From NCBI RefSeq assembly GCF_000242895.2, contig NC_021171.1:4312001-4376000 (forward strand): 64,000 bases of DNA, written 5' to 3'. Below are positions 1 through 8,803 of this stretch, piece by piece. The notes beneath the pieces are model-generated. The model worked only from the letters and a program-made list of their open reading frames with translations, was not told the DNA's origin and made no database searches. How positions within the stretch are numbered: position 1 is the stretch's first letter; the number at the start of each line of letters is the position of its first letter. This DNA comes from Bacillus sp. 1NLA3E. Its GTDB lineage: Bacteria; Bacillota; Bacilli; Bacillales; Cytobacillaceae. The position numbers and the translations under genes are program-made.

Positions 1-2069
1 TCAGTCCCACCATGTCCCGGGTCTAAAAATACTGTTGCTTTTGATAATTGATTGAACGTTACAATCTTTCCAGGCAATGTTGTGACATAGCCGTTCTTTC
101 CCGTTTCTCTGAACGTTACGGTGTGTCTTCCATCACTAAATTTGGTTGTGTCGAGAGTATAATGATAGCCTGCATTCCCATTGTGGTACTCTGGAAAGAC
201 TTTTTGGACATCTGGTCTCGCATCTCCATAGATCGCCTGACCTGCCACTACACCGTCTACCAGTACTTCAATTTTCGACACTCCGCTTTCATCCAAAAAC
301 CAGCCCCGCACGTTTTGGTTTCCTTTTAGTATTTTGCCAGAAACCGGATCATCGATATACCCGAGGACATTTGCAATCGTTATAGTCTTTTCAGGCAATG
401 TTGTGACAAAGCCGTTCATTCCTGTTTCTCTGAACGTTACGGTATGTCTTCCATCTCTAAATTTGGTTGTGTCGAGAGTGTAATGAAAGCCACCATTCCC
501 ATTGTGGTACTCTGGAAAGACTTTCTGGACATCTGGTCTCGCATCTCCATAGATCGCCTGACCTGCCACTACACCGTCTACCAGTACTTCAATTTTCGAC
601 ACTCCGCTTTCATCTAAAAACCAGCCCCGTACGTTTTGGGACCCGATAAGTGTTTTGCCAGAAACCGGATCATCGATATACCCGAGGACATTTGCAATCG
701 TTATAGTCTTTTCAGGCAATGTTGTGACATAGCCGTTCTTTCCTGTTTCTCTGAACGTTACGGTATGTCTTCCATCTCTAAATTTGGTTGTGTCGAGAGT
801 GTAATGAAAGCCACCATTCCCATTGTGGTACTCTGGAAAGACTTTCTGGACATCTGGTCTCGCATCTCCATAGATCGCCTGACCTGCCACTACACCGTCT
901 ACCAGTACTTCAATTTTTGATACTCCACTTTCATCTAAAAACCAGCCCCGTACGTTTTGGGACCCTACTAGCGTTTTGCCAGAAACCGGATCATCGATAT
1001 ACCCGAGGACATTTGCAATCGTTATAGTCTTTTCAGGCAATGTTGTGACATAGCCGTTCATTCCTGTTTCTCTGAACGTTACGGTATGTCTTCCATCTCT
1101 AAATTTGGTTGTGTCGAGCGTAAAATGAAAGCCCGCATTCCCATTGTGGTACGCTGGAAAGACTTTCTGGACATCTGGTCTCGCATCTCCATAGATCGCC
1201 TGACCTGCCACTATACCGTCTACCAGTACTTCAATTTTCGACACTCCGCTTTCATCTAAAAACCAGCCCCGTACGTTTTGGGACCCGATAAGTGTTTTGC
1301 CAGAAACCGGATCATCGATATACCCGAGGACATTTGCAATCGTTATAGTCTTTTCAGGCAATGTTGTGACATAGCCGTTCATTCCTGTTTCTCTGAACGT
1401 TACGGTATGTCTTCCATCACTAAATTTGGTTGTGTCGAGAGTATAATGAAAGCCACCATTCCTATTGTGGTACGCTGGAAAGACTTTCTGGACATCTGGT
1501 CTCGCATCTCCATAGATCGCCTGACCTGCCACTACACCGTCTACCAGCACTTCAATTTTCGATACTCCGCTTTCATCTAAAAACCAGCCCCGTACGTTTT
1601 GGGACCCGATAAGTGTTTTGCCAGAAACCGGATCATCGATATACCCGAGGACATTTGCAATCGTTATAGTCTTTTCAGGCAATGTTGTGACATAGCCGTT
1701 CATTCCTGTTTCTCTAAACGTTACGTTATGTCTTCCATCTCTAAATTTGGTTGTGTCGAGAGTGTAATGAAAGCCCGCATTCCCATTGTGGTACTCTGGA
1801 AAGACTTTTTGGACATCCGGTCTCGCATCTCCATAAATCGCCTGGCCTGCCACTACACCGTCTACCAATACTTCAATTTTTGCTACTCCACTTTCATCCA
1901 AAAACCAGCCCCGTACGTTTTGGGACCCTACTAGCGTTTTGCCAGAAACCGGATCATCGATATACCCGATTGAATTTATTTGTGCTGATGCATAAATGGG
2001 AGTTTTCACAAAAAATGACATTAAAATTCCTGCAAACAAAATAGCACCAATAATTTTATGAAATCTCAT
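1..2069 (-). CDS. N-acetylmuramoyl-L-alanine amidase with six N-terminal repeat modules (3' end outside window)
   Basis: A secreted cell-wall hydrolase read on the minus strand from the ATG at 2069; the stop lies beyond position 1. AAAGGAGG sits five bases before the ATG. A signal peptide (basic MRFHK start, hydrophobic core, about 25 residues) is followed by six tandem modules of exactly 107 residues. Each has a GWFLDESGVAKIEVLVDG-type core and a YG-x-ARPDVQ-x-VFP motif. The last codons before the edge read VFLDPGHGGTD, the opening of an Amidase_3 catalytic domain with its first zinc-ligand histidine. The family cleaves the MurNAc-L-alanine bond of peptidoglycan. The modules are probably Ig-like wall-binding or spacer domains, which is inference. 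The same module occurs in the glucosaminidase at 8804-11917. Confidence 0.9.
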   Translation of the reverse strand, partial: MRFHKIIGAILFAGILMSFFVKTPIYASAQINSIGYIDDPVSGKTLVGSQNVRGWFLDESGVAKIEVLVDGVVAGQAIYGDARPDVQKVFPEYHNGNAGFHYTLDTTKFRDGRHNVTFRETGMNGYVTTLPEKTITIANVLGYIDDPVSGKTLIGSQNVRGWFLDESGVSKIEVLVDGVVAGQAIYGDARPDVQKVFPAYHNRNGGFHYTLDTTKFSDGRHTVTFRETGMNGYVTTLPEKTITIANVLGYIDDPVSGKTLIGSQNVRGWFLDESGVSKIEVLVDGIVAGQAIYGDARPDVQKVFPAYHNGNAGFHFTLDTTKFRDGRHTVTFRETGMNGYVTTLPEKTITIANVLGYIDDPVSGKTLVGSQNVRGWFLDESGVSKIEVLVDGVVAGQAIYGDARPDVQKVFPEYHNGNGGFHYTLDTTKFRDGRHTVTFRETGKNGYVTTLPEKTITIANVLGYIDDPVSGKTLIGSQNVRGWFLDESGVSKIEVLVDGVVAGQAIYGDARPDVQKVFPEYHNGNGGFHYTLDTTKFRDGRHTVTFRETGMNGFVTTLPEKTITIANVLGYIDDPVSGKILKGNQNVRGWFLDESGVSKIEVLVDGVVAGQAIYGDARPDVQKVFPEYHNGNAGYHYTLDTTKFSDGRHTVTFRETGKNGYVTTLPGKIVTFNQLSKATVFLDPGHGGT
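40..1965 (-). repeat. Six tandem 321-bp coding repeats (107-aa module)
   Basis: The landmark GGATCATCGATATACCC recurs at about 346, 667, 988, 1309, 1630 and 1951, a strict 321-bp period with only scattered substitutions. The period is a whole number of codons, so copies can be gained or lost in frame. The near-identity at DNA level points to recent duplication or gene conversion. Confidence 0.95.
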
Positions 2070-2326
2070 TTCTTCCTCCTTTCCTGCTAGGCTATTAATC
2101 CTCTTTTATAATACTATTCTTCCATTTAAAAGGATATATAAGAATTGTATTTTACTATTTTTCACATACACAATCTTTTTTTAGAATCTGTTGAATAAGT
2201 GGATATAAATTATTGTAAGTGTTTCTCTTAAACTACAGATTCTTTCATGTAAAAGGCATCAATCATGAGTTTATCAAATGGTCTATAAAAACAGTCTCCC
2301 CATCCGCCTTAATACTTAAGACAGGC
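2070..2326. other. Intergenic region upstream of the amidase
   Basis: AT-rich spacer carrying the amidase promoter region. On the minus strand a TATTATAAAA stretch (about 2106-2118) lies upstream of the AAAGGAGG Shine-Dalgarno and could be the -10 region. No ORF or RNA gene recognised. Confidence 0.4.
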
Positions 2327-2367
2327 AAAATAAAAAACACCATCTATCATGATTTGATAAGATGGTG
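2327..2367 (-). terminator. Rho-independent terminator of the first glycan operon
   Basis: On the minus strand CACCATCTTATCA pairs with TGATAGATGGTG across a short loop and is followed by TTTTTTATTTT. It lies about 20 bases after the stop of the glycosyltransferase ending at 2387. Confidence 0.85.
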
Positions 2368-2386
2368 ACTTCTTTTTATTACTATA

Positions 2387-3346
2387 TTACATTTTTGCCA
2401 TTTCTTTGTTTCGAGTATTTTTAAACTGTGTCCACGTTTTCCTTAGAAAGTCTAAATAGTCTTTAAACCCGACATTATTGTAACGATTTCTAATTATTTT
2501 AATCATGGAAGTTAAAGCACGATCAATATATACAAAGAACATACTGAAAAAATTCATTTTTTGGTATCTTGACAAGAAATACATCTCACTTTTTAACATT
2601 TCGGTATCTACAAACAGATTGTCTTTACCCGTTGTTAGACCATGGTGATGAACAATTTTAGAATCTGGTAAAAAGTAGGATCTATAACCTGACTGATCCA
2701 TCCTTAGGCAAAGAATATCTTCTTCGAAATACAAGAAAGTATTTTCATCAAATAATCCTACTTCCTCTAACATCCTTCCCCTTGCCATAAAACAGCAACC
2801 AGAAAATTTATAAATTGGTATAGGCTGATTACTTATTGCTTCAGGAGTTAAATTATACTCTTGATCATGGAGCCTTTTGCTATTTCCAGACACAAATTTC
2901 TCTAGCCTTGTATGAAATAGTAGATAATCCCTTGTACTTATTGGTTTTAATGATGGCAAATTATGTAGGACCCCTTCAGGTGATAATATGTAGGGAGCTA
3001 CGACTGCTGCATCCTGATTTTTTTGGAGAAATGTATACATACAATCAATGCTTCCATCCGAAAAAATAACATCATTATTCGTGACGGTAATGATATCAAA
3101 GCCATCCTTAATGGCCTGTCTGATACCATTATTATTTCCTCTGGCATACCCGAAATTTTCAGATTTAATTAACACTACATTTTTATTATCTCGGTAATGT
3201 TTTTCAATCTGTTTATAGGAGTCATTGGTTGAACCATTGTCCACAATATAAATGGTGTATTTTTGTTTGCATGTTTGAAAAATTGAATCTACACAACGTA
3301 TAGTCATTTCCCAAGTGTTGTAATTTAAAATAACAAAGGCTATCAT
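2387..3346 (-). CDS. Glycosyltransferase family 2, rhamnosyltransferase-like
   Basis: Cytoplasmic or membrane-associated inverting GT-A enzyme of 319 aa, expected to add one sugar to a lipid-linked glycan. The N-terminus has VILNYNTWE (4-12), VDNGS (35-39) and TNNDV (89-93), the last in the place of the DXD metal-binding motif. A later EED-containing segment (FDENTFLYFEEDILC) matches the catalytic-base region of the WbbL/rhamnosyltransferase-like branch of GT2. GGAG lies eight bases before the ATG at 3346. Last gene of a four-gene minus-strand operon behind a flippase and two other glycosyltransferases. The donor and acceptor sugars cannot be read from sequence. Confidence 0.85.
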   Translation of the reverse strand: MIAFVILNYNTWEMTIRCVDSIFQTCKQKYTIYIVDNGSTNDSYKQIEKHYRDNKNVVLIKSENFGYARGNNNGIRQAIKDGFDIITVTNNDVIFSDGSIDCMYTFLQKNQDAAVVAPYILSPEGVLHNLPSLKPISTRDYLLFHTRLEKFVSGNSKRLHDQEYNLTPEAISNQPIPIYKFSGCCFMARGRMLEEVGLFDENTFLYFEEDILCLRMDQSGYRSYFLPDSKIVHHHGLTTGKDNLFVDTEMLKSEMYFLSRYQKMNFFSMFFVYIDRALTSMIKIIRNRYNNVGFKDYLDFLRKTWTQFKNTRNKEMAKM

Positions 3347-3398
3347 TTTTTCATCTCCAAAGTAAAACTATTAGAGCCTATCCATTGAATGAATAAAA

Positions 3399-4379
3399 TT
3401 ATAACTCTTTCTTGATTTTATCCCAGTATAATCTGTACACAGTTACCAGCAGATTAATCGAAATAAGGCCAATAGATAAAAGGATTTTTTTCTTCTTATT
3501 ATAACTTTTTTTACCTACTAATGATTTTAATATTCTACGATCTACATCAATTAAATATTTATATTGTTTCTTTTCATTTCTATAATACTTTTCAATGTTG
3601 ATATATAACTCTAAACCCTTTAAAAACCATTCTGCATATACTTCATCAGCTTGAGCTGGATAATTTTCTAGATAAAATGCGTACATCTCTTTTCTTACTG
3701 AATATTCATCTAAGCGCTTTTTTGAAAAGGTTTTTCGCAAAGTGCTTTTATCATTATAACGGTAATTATACATTGCTTGCCCTGTATAAAAAATTTTATT
3801 TGATTGATGAATTATTTTATAGGCAAAATCCATATCTTCAAGAATATAACCTTCTTTAAATCTAAGACAGTTGAATAAATCCTTTTTATATATTTTATTA
3901 CATGGACTATAGGTTAGTCTCTGATTTAAGAATATTTCATTCATTGCAGAATTTCTATCATATATTTGATAAGTTGAATCATTACAGAAAAGACGTTTTG
4001 TAGAATCCTTTTGATATTCTATAATATTACACGCAGATATATCCGTATCCGTTTCGATTGCTTTTTTATACAAGACTTCGTACATATCTTTGTCTATCCA
4101 ATCATCACTATCGATGAATCCAATATAATCTCCCTTTGCTAAATCAATTCCTCTATTTCTTGCCGAAGACTGACCACCATTTTCTTTGTGAATAACAATG
4201 ATTCTATCATCCTTTTTTGAATATTCATCACAAATATCACCACTTCGGTCAATAGATCCATCATTCACTAAAATAAGTTCAAAATCTTTAAATGTCTGTC
4301 CAAGAATACTATCAACACAATCATGAATAAATCTTTCAACATTGAAAACAGGTACAATTATGCTAATTTTAGGATTCAT
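3399..4379 (-). CDS. Glycosyltransferase family 2 (EpsJ/WcaA type)
   Basis: GT-A fold enzyme of about 326 aa. Signature elements are SIIVPVFN (6-13), VNDGS (38-42), the SSARNRG segment (71-77) and the DSDD metal-binding motif (90-93). A hydrophobic stretch near the C-terminus (LLSIGLISINLLVTVY) suggests membrane association. The start at 4379 is preferred because GGAGAG sits seven bases upstream and the protein then begins MNPKISIIVP; an ATG five codons earlier overlaps this site. Probably extends the repeat unit of the glycan built by this operon; substrate unknown. Confidence 0.87.
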   Translation of the reverse strand: MNPKISIIVPVFNVERFIHDCVDSILGQTFKDFELILVNDGSIDRSGDICDEYSKKDDRIIVIHKENGGQSSARNRGIDLAKGDYIGFIDSDDWIDKDMYEVLYKKAIETDTDISACNIIEYQKDSTKRLFCNDSTYQIYDRNSAMNEIFLNQRLTYSPCNKIYKKDLFNCLRFKEGYILEDMDFAYKIIHQSNKIFYTGQAMYNYRYNDKSTLRKTFSKKRLDEYSVRKEMYAFYLENYPAQADEVYAEWFLKGLELYINIEKYYRNEKKQYKYLIDVDRRILKSLVGKKSYNKKKKILLSIGLISINLLVTVYRLYWDKIKKEL

Positions 4380-4441
4380 TTCATTTCTCTCCATTTAAAT
4401 CTCTAGTTAAACTTGTATAGGTTCATTTTCCAAAAATAAGT

Positions 4442-5671
4442 TCATAAATTCCCATAAAGTTTAGAATATATTTTTTCTAAGACTTTGTCCCACACAAAAT
4501 GTTCTCTGCTGTGTTTTATTATTTCATTATATTTAACGCTAATATCATTAGTATTATCAATAATTTCCTGGAAAGTATTTGTTAATGTCTCGATATCGTC
4601 CTGATCAATACTTTTTCCTAAAGTTCCGTAATTTGTGATATCCTCGTCAGCACCGACTTTAGTTGAAACGATATAATTACCAAAATAAATTGCCTCAGGA
4701 AAAACTAAAGGAAAGCCCTCACTTCTTGAAGTTAAACAGAACACCTTACTTCTTGCATACCATTCATATAATGTGTTTTTATCATTAATATTTCCGACTA
4801 AAACAACTTTATCTTTTAGAGTCGGGTTATTATTATAGAACTCTTGAGTATATTTTCTAAAATTATCTTCTATTGGACCAATTAAAAAAATTTTCCAATT
4901 ATTTAATTGAAGTTTTTCAATCGACTTTAACAACATTTCATTATTTTTTTCAAATGTTCCTAATCGTCCAACTGTCATAATTATGTTCTCTTTTTCCTCA
5001 AATCCCTTTACGAACTTTTCATTCTCAATCTCATCAGGAAAACCGTTTGTTGCCAAAATCAAATTGTGGTTTAACTTGTTATTAGTTAACTCCTGAATCC
5101 TATCAAGTGCATACTTAGTCTCAACACTTACTACCTCAAATTTTGTTAACTCAAATTTCATTCTTTTAAAATCAATTGTTCGTTTTATTGTCCTCAAATA
5201 CGCTTCAATACCCTTTTTATATTTAAAAATATTTAAGCTTGTTTGTTCTTCTTTATTTAATATTTCAAACATTTCGATACCCTTTAAATTTATATCAAGC
5301 TTTAAATAGACCTTTCCCTTTGGGTTAAGAAATTTATATAAAAGTCTATAAAAATAATTTTCTTTTTTTAGGTGAAAAAGCATGAGGACATCGATGTTTT
5401 TTGCATTTTTGATTAAGTACATTGTGATTGGTGATACAAAATTCCTTATCCACAGCACTTTATTTAACAAATTCTTTTTTAATCTAATTAGGTTTATACC
5501 ACATTCCATGTTTTTTAGATTATGGTTTCTTTCATTATCATAAAAAACAATTGTGCTTTCAAAATTATATAACTTACTAAAATAAGCAGGAATCATTCCA
5601 ACGTCCTTAAAAAGGTGGACTCTTTCAAACCATTCAATATCAAAGAGTAACACCATTCTTTTGTTACGCAC
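4442..5671 (-). CDS. Glycosyltransferase family 4
   Basis: 409-aa GT-B retaining glycosyltransferase. The C-terminal half holds the donor-binding Glycos_transf_1 domain, with IIMTVGRLGTFEKNNEML, then SRSEGFPLVFPEA containing the E-x7-E motif typical of GT4. The start is GTG at 5671 behind AGGAGG with a seven-base spacer, and it overlaps the end of the upstream flippase gene by eight bases, implying translational coupling. Membrane-surface sugar transfer to a lipid-linked intermediate is the family role. The sugar is unknown. Confidence 0.87.
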   Translation of the reverse strand: MRNKRMVLLFDIEWFERVHLFKDVGMIPAYFSKLYNFESTIVFYDNERNHNLKNMECGINLIRLKKNLLNKVLWIRNFVSPITMYLIKNAKNIDVLMLFHLKKENYFYRLLYKFLNPKGKVYLKLDINLKGIEMFEILNKEEQTSLNIFKYKKGIEAYLRTIKRTIDFKRMKFELTKFEVVSVETKYALDRIQELTNNKLNHNLILATNGFPDEIENEKFVKGFEEKENIIMTVGRLGTFEKNNEMLLKSIEKLQLNNWKIFLIGPIEDNFRKYTQEFYNNNPTLKDKVVLVGNINDKNTLYEWYARSKVFCLTSRSEGFPLVFPEAIYFGNYIVSTKVGADEDITNYGTLGKSIDQDDIETLTNTFQEIIDNTNDISVKYNEIIKHSREHFVWDKVLEKIYSKLYGNL

Positions 5672-7112
5672 TTTTGTTCCTCCTAAACAATTTTTCCGCT
5701 ATCATCATTGAAAATTCTTCCTTTTTCCATAGCAAATATCCAAAATAAATTGTTCCAGATAGTATTCCAGTTATGATCAGATTTATTATGACGCTTTCTT
5801 TAATGAATAATTTTGTAATTAATAAACAAATGGTTAACAACAGGCTTGCTTTAACATATTTAAAACTTTCACTATTAAATAACTTTAAGTCTGTATAGCG
5901 TCTTGACAATAATATTAAAACTAATACAACAGTTGCTTCAGATAAAACGATTGATATACTAGTTGCATTGTGATAAAGAGTTTTAATTAAAATTAGATTT
6001 AAGGCTAAATTTACTAAAGCTCCTGCAAAATTTGCTTTCACCATTGATTTCTCATCATTATGGGCCAAAACAACTTGAAAACCGTAAAAAGTCGCTAAGC
6101 TAGTTGCTAAAACTTGAAAAGAGAGTATTTTTAATGAAATACTAGCAGTCGCAAACTCTCCGCCTCCAAAAAAGCGAAGGATATCTTGTGACATAAAAAT
6201 TATATAAATAATTGAAGGGAAGGCTAAAAAATAAATGAAATTCAATGATTTTTGTGCAAGCTGATTATATTCTTCTTTCATATTTTTATCTAAATAAAAT
6301 GAAAGCCTTGGTATAAGTACTGTACCTAAAGAACCGATAATAGTGATCATGATTCCTGTTATTTTTCTCCCAGTTGAATAAAATCCTACATATTTGTCTC
6401 CAACTAGATTTCCAAGTAAAATAATATCTAAATTAGCATAGATGCTACCAATTAAACCTGCTAAAGATAATGAAAGTATAGGTTTGCTATGTTTCCTTAA
6501 ATCAAGATTTTTTATCGTAAATCTAATTTTCTTTCTCGCTGCAAAAAGGTTTAAAACATTTGTTAAAACTGTTGCTAACACCGTAATAAATGCATATATA
6601 ACGTAATCATTGCTATCATGGACTAAAACAAATAACATAATAACCGAAACGATTTTAACCAGTATGCTTCTAATCGCTATAAATTTATATTCTTCGAGCC
6701 CACTGTAAAGCCAATCAATTGAAAACAGACTAAGAAATACACTAATCCCCGCTACAAAAAACAATGTCTTTTCGTCCTGCATTTTAGTACTAAAAAGAAA
6801 TACTATGCTAAAAATTGTAACAGTAATAGCAGTCATGATTGTATTTATTGTAAACAGCTCCGAGAAAATTTTACTACAGGTTTGTTTATTTTCTCGAACC
6901 TTTGAAATTTCTTTAATCCCATAAACAGGTATTCCTACCTGAGCAATCATAATAAAATATGCAGCAACAGTGAAAGCATAATTTACCTTACCAATGCCAA
7001 CTGGACCTAATATTCTTGCAACATACGGAAAGGTTATCAGAGGAAAAATAAAATTCGATAAAGTTAATATTGTATTAAATATATAATTCATTTTTATTGA
7101 TTTTAGTTTCAA
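5664..7112 (-). CDS. Wzx-type polysaccharide flippase (oligosaccharide translocase)
   Basis: Integral membrane protein of about 482 aa with 12-14 hydrophobic segments and the N-terminal pattern FPLITFPYVARILGPVGIGK typical of the Polysacc_synt/Wzx family. It should flip undecaprenyl-diphosphate-linked oligosaccharides to the outer membrane leaflet. The TTG at 7112 is chosen because GGAGAGAG sits just upstream and the product then starts MKLKSIKMNYIFNT, the usual family N-terminus. First gene of the operon with the three glycosyltransferases down to 2387. No polymerase gene accompanies it in this cluster. Confidence 0.88.
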   Translation of the reverse strand: MKLKSIKMNYIFNTILTLSNFIFPLITFPYVARILGPVGIGKVNYAFTVAAYFIMIAQVGIPVYGIKEISKVRENKQTCSKIFSELFTINTIMTAITVTIFSIVFLFSTKMQDEKTLFFVAGISVFLSLFSIDWLYSGLEEYKFIAIRSILVKIVSVIMLFVLVHDSNDYVIYAFITVLATVLTNVLNLFAARKKIRFTIKNLDLRKHSKPILSLSLAGLIGSIYANLDIILLGNLVGDKYVGFYSTGRKITGIMITIIGSLGTVLIPRLSFYLDKNMKEEYNQLAQKSLNFIYFLAFPSIIYIIFMSQDILRFFGGGEFATASISLKILSFQVLATSLATFYGFQVVLAHNDEKSMVKANFAGALVNLALNLILIKTLYHNATSISIVLSEATVVLVLILLSRRYTDLKLFNSESFKYVKASLLLTICLLITKLFIKESVIINLIITGILSGTIYFGYLLWKKEEFSMMIAEKLFRRNKSA

Positions 7113-7237
7113 TGCTCTCTCCACGCTTTCTCTCCAAAACATAACAAGTACTAATATACATAAACTTTGCACTTACTTCAATATCCACATTGCACCAGGC
7201 TGCTATCTCACCCATTTCAATCCGTAAATTTCCACTA

Positions 7238-7295
7238 TAAAAAAAGGACCGCATCTCAGTGACCATACGTGTTTAGTCACATGAGATAACAGCCT
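7238..7295 (-). terminator. Rho-independent terminator after the LCP gene
   Basis: On the minus strand ATCTCATGTGAC pairs with GTCACTGAGAT (one bulge) and a TTTTTTT run follows. It separates the LCP gene (ends 7403) from the flippase operon, so the flippase probably has its own promoter in 7113-7237. Confidence 0.7.
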
Positions 7296-7402
7296 TTACC
7301 GAATGCGTAGCCACAATTTAATGAGGGAATTATTTTATTCGCCTCGATTTTTGGCTATAAAATTAATAAACCCACTCTTAACTCTTATTTTTAGGTACAA
7401 AC

Positions 7403-8392
7403 TCATCTTTTTTGATTAGTAGCATCATTTTTTGAAATCGTTTGATTCTCGTTCCCATTAAGGAATTGATCAATTGCTTGTTTATTTTTCTCGAAATCAA
7501 TTTCAAGAACTGAACCAGCATGTTCATAACTTCCCGGTGTATATGATTTATCGACCGGAATACGCAATGTTTCAATATTATCAGGTGGATTCAGAAAAAA
7601 GTCCTTTAATATCGCTAAACGGTCAATTCCTTCTAAATTGGTATCAATATACGGCTGAATGGTACCTACAAGTTTTGGTAATTTCGCTACACCATTGACA
7701 CTAATGATCTTATCCTTTAACGCATTTAATACCTTTTGCTGACGGTTTACCCTACCAAAATCACCTTGAGCATCATCTCTAAAACGCGAATACCCTAGTA
7801 ACTGTTTACCATTTAAATCTTGTAAGCCTGGTTGTAAGACAACACCAATATTTTTGGACATTTTCTTTTCAACATTCATTTCAATTCCATGTGGAGCCAG
7901 TGTATCAATAACTGATTCAAATCCCTTAAAATCAATTACAGCATAGTAGTGAATATCAATATCAAAGTTTCGCTTTATTGTTTGTCTAAGTAACTCTGGC
8001 CCGCCAAGAAAATAGGCCGTATTTATTTTATAATTCTTATGATCAGGAATTTCCACATAAATATCCCTCATAAGAGAAACGATTTTTGCCGTTTGTTTTT
8101 CAGAATCATATTGGGCAATCATAATTGTATCAGTTCGCGACTTTTCCTCGCCTCTGGAGTCTACCCCTAATAAAAGAATATTAACCTTTCCCATTTTTTC
8201 TTTTTCAGCACCGTTAAACTCTTTCTTTGGTGTTTCATTCGTAACGGGAGATTTACCTAAGGCTTGTTTTAATCCTTGTGAATATTGATAATATATATAT
8301 CCTGAAAGCCCTAGTAAAAGTACAAGAATTACAAACGAAACTTTCTTTAATTTAGTCTTTTTTTTCTTTTTTCTGTGTGATAGTCGATTCAT
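7403..8392 (-). CDS. LCP (LytR-CpsA-Psr) family wall-polymer ligase
   Basis: About 329 aa, membrane-anchored with the catalytic domain outside. A very basic cytoplasmic N-terminus (RKKKKKTKLKK) and one transmembrane segment (VSFVILVLLLGLSGYIYY) precede the LCP domain. Hallmarks are ILLLGVDSRGEEKSRTDTI and SRFRDDAQGDFGRVNRQQ, whose arginine and aspartate residues bind the polyprenyl diphosphate and metal. The family transfers teichoic acid or other glycopolymers from undecaprenyl phosphate to peptidoglycan. ATG 8392 is preferred (AAGGATGG upstream). It is the most divergent of the four LCP proteins here and is transcribed alone beside the first glycan operon. Confidence 0.9.
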   Translation of the reverse strand: MNRLSHRKKKKKTKLKKVSFVILVLLLGLSGYIYYQYSQGLKQALGKSPVTNETPKKEFNGAEKEKMGKVNILLLGVDSRGEEKSRTDTIMIAQYDSEKQTAKIVSLMRDIYVEIPDHKNYKINTAYFLGGPELLRQTIKRNFDIDIHYYAVIDFKGFESVIDTLAPHGIEMNVEKKMSKNIGVVLQPGLQDLNGKQLLGYSRFRDDAQGDFGRVNRQQKVLNALKDKIISVNGVAKLPKLVGTIQPYIDTNLEGIDRLAILKDFFLNPPDNIETLRIPVDKSYTPGSYEHAGSVLEIDFEKNKQAIDQFLNGNENQTISKNDATNQKR

Positions 8393-8803
8393 TATTTCCA
8401 TCCTTTTCAATCAGATGATATTCAAAAATTTATTATATCATTTTTTGTAAAAATTTGTTTGGTTCATATAAAATAATTATTAATTTTTTCATCTACCTTT
8501 CTGGAAGTTAGTTCTATGCTGACGTAAACCTTCTATTATACTTTTCTTCGGTTTTTCCTATTAATTAATCTAGAAGATACCCCAAAAAGACAAACAATAT
8601 ATTTCATATAATGCCAGATTGCTTTTTCCGAAAGAAAAATCATCTCAATATACTAAATAATATTAGATAAAATTATTTGCCTCATACTTACAACTATTCC
8701 TGAAAGTATTTTACTCCTTTAATTGTTTAGTAGGATATATTTTGTTACTATTTATAGAGTGTTGTTATTTAGTAGTTTAATTAATAAAAAGGAGGTGAAT
8801 ATC
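8393..8803. other. Divergent intergenic region between LCP and glucosaminidase genes
   Basis: About 410 bp of AT-rich DNA without a convincing gene. It must hold the divergent promoters for the LCP gene (minus) and the glucosaminidase (plus). The only firm element is the GGAGGTG Shine-Dalgarno at 8791-8797. Confidence 0.4.

Noticed and set aside
40-1965. Regular repeats that might suggest a CRISPR array or satellite
   Set aside because: The period is 321 bp with no unique spacers, and it encodes an intact protein module.
48-2044. Series of overlapping plus-strand ORFs of 60-111 codons
   Set aside because: They are antisense shadows repeated every 321 bases over the amidase repeats; the minus-strand frame is continuous with a signal peptide and an amidase motif.
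7075-7266. 63-codon minus-strand ORF before the flippase
   Set aside because: It runs through the LCP terminator hairpin and overlaps the flippase start; no Shine-Dalgarno or family resemblance.
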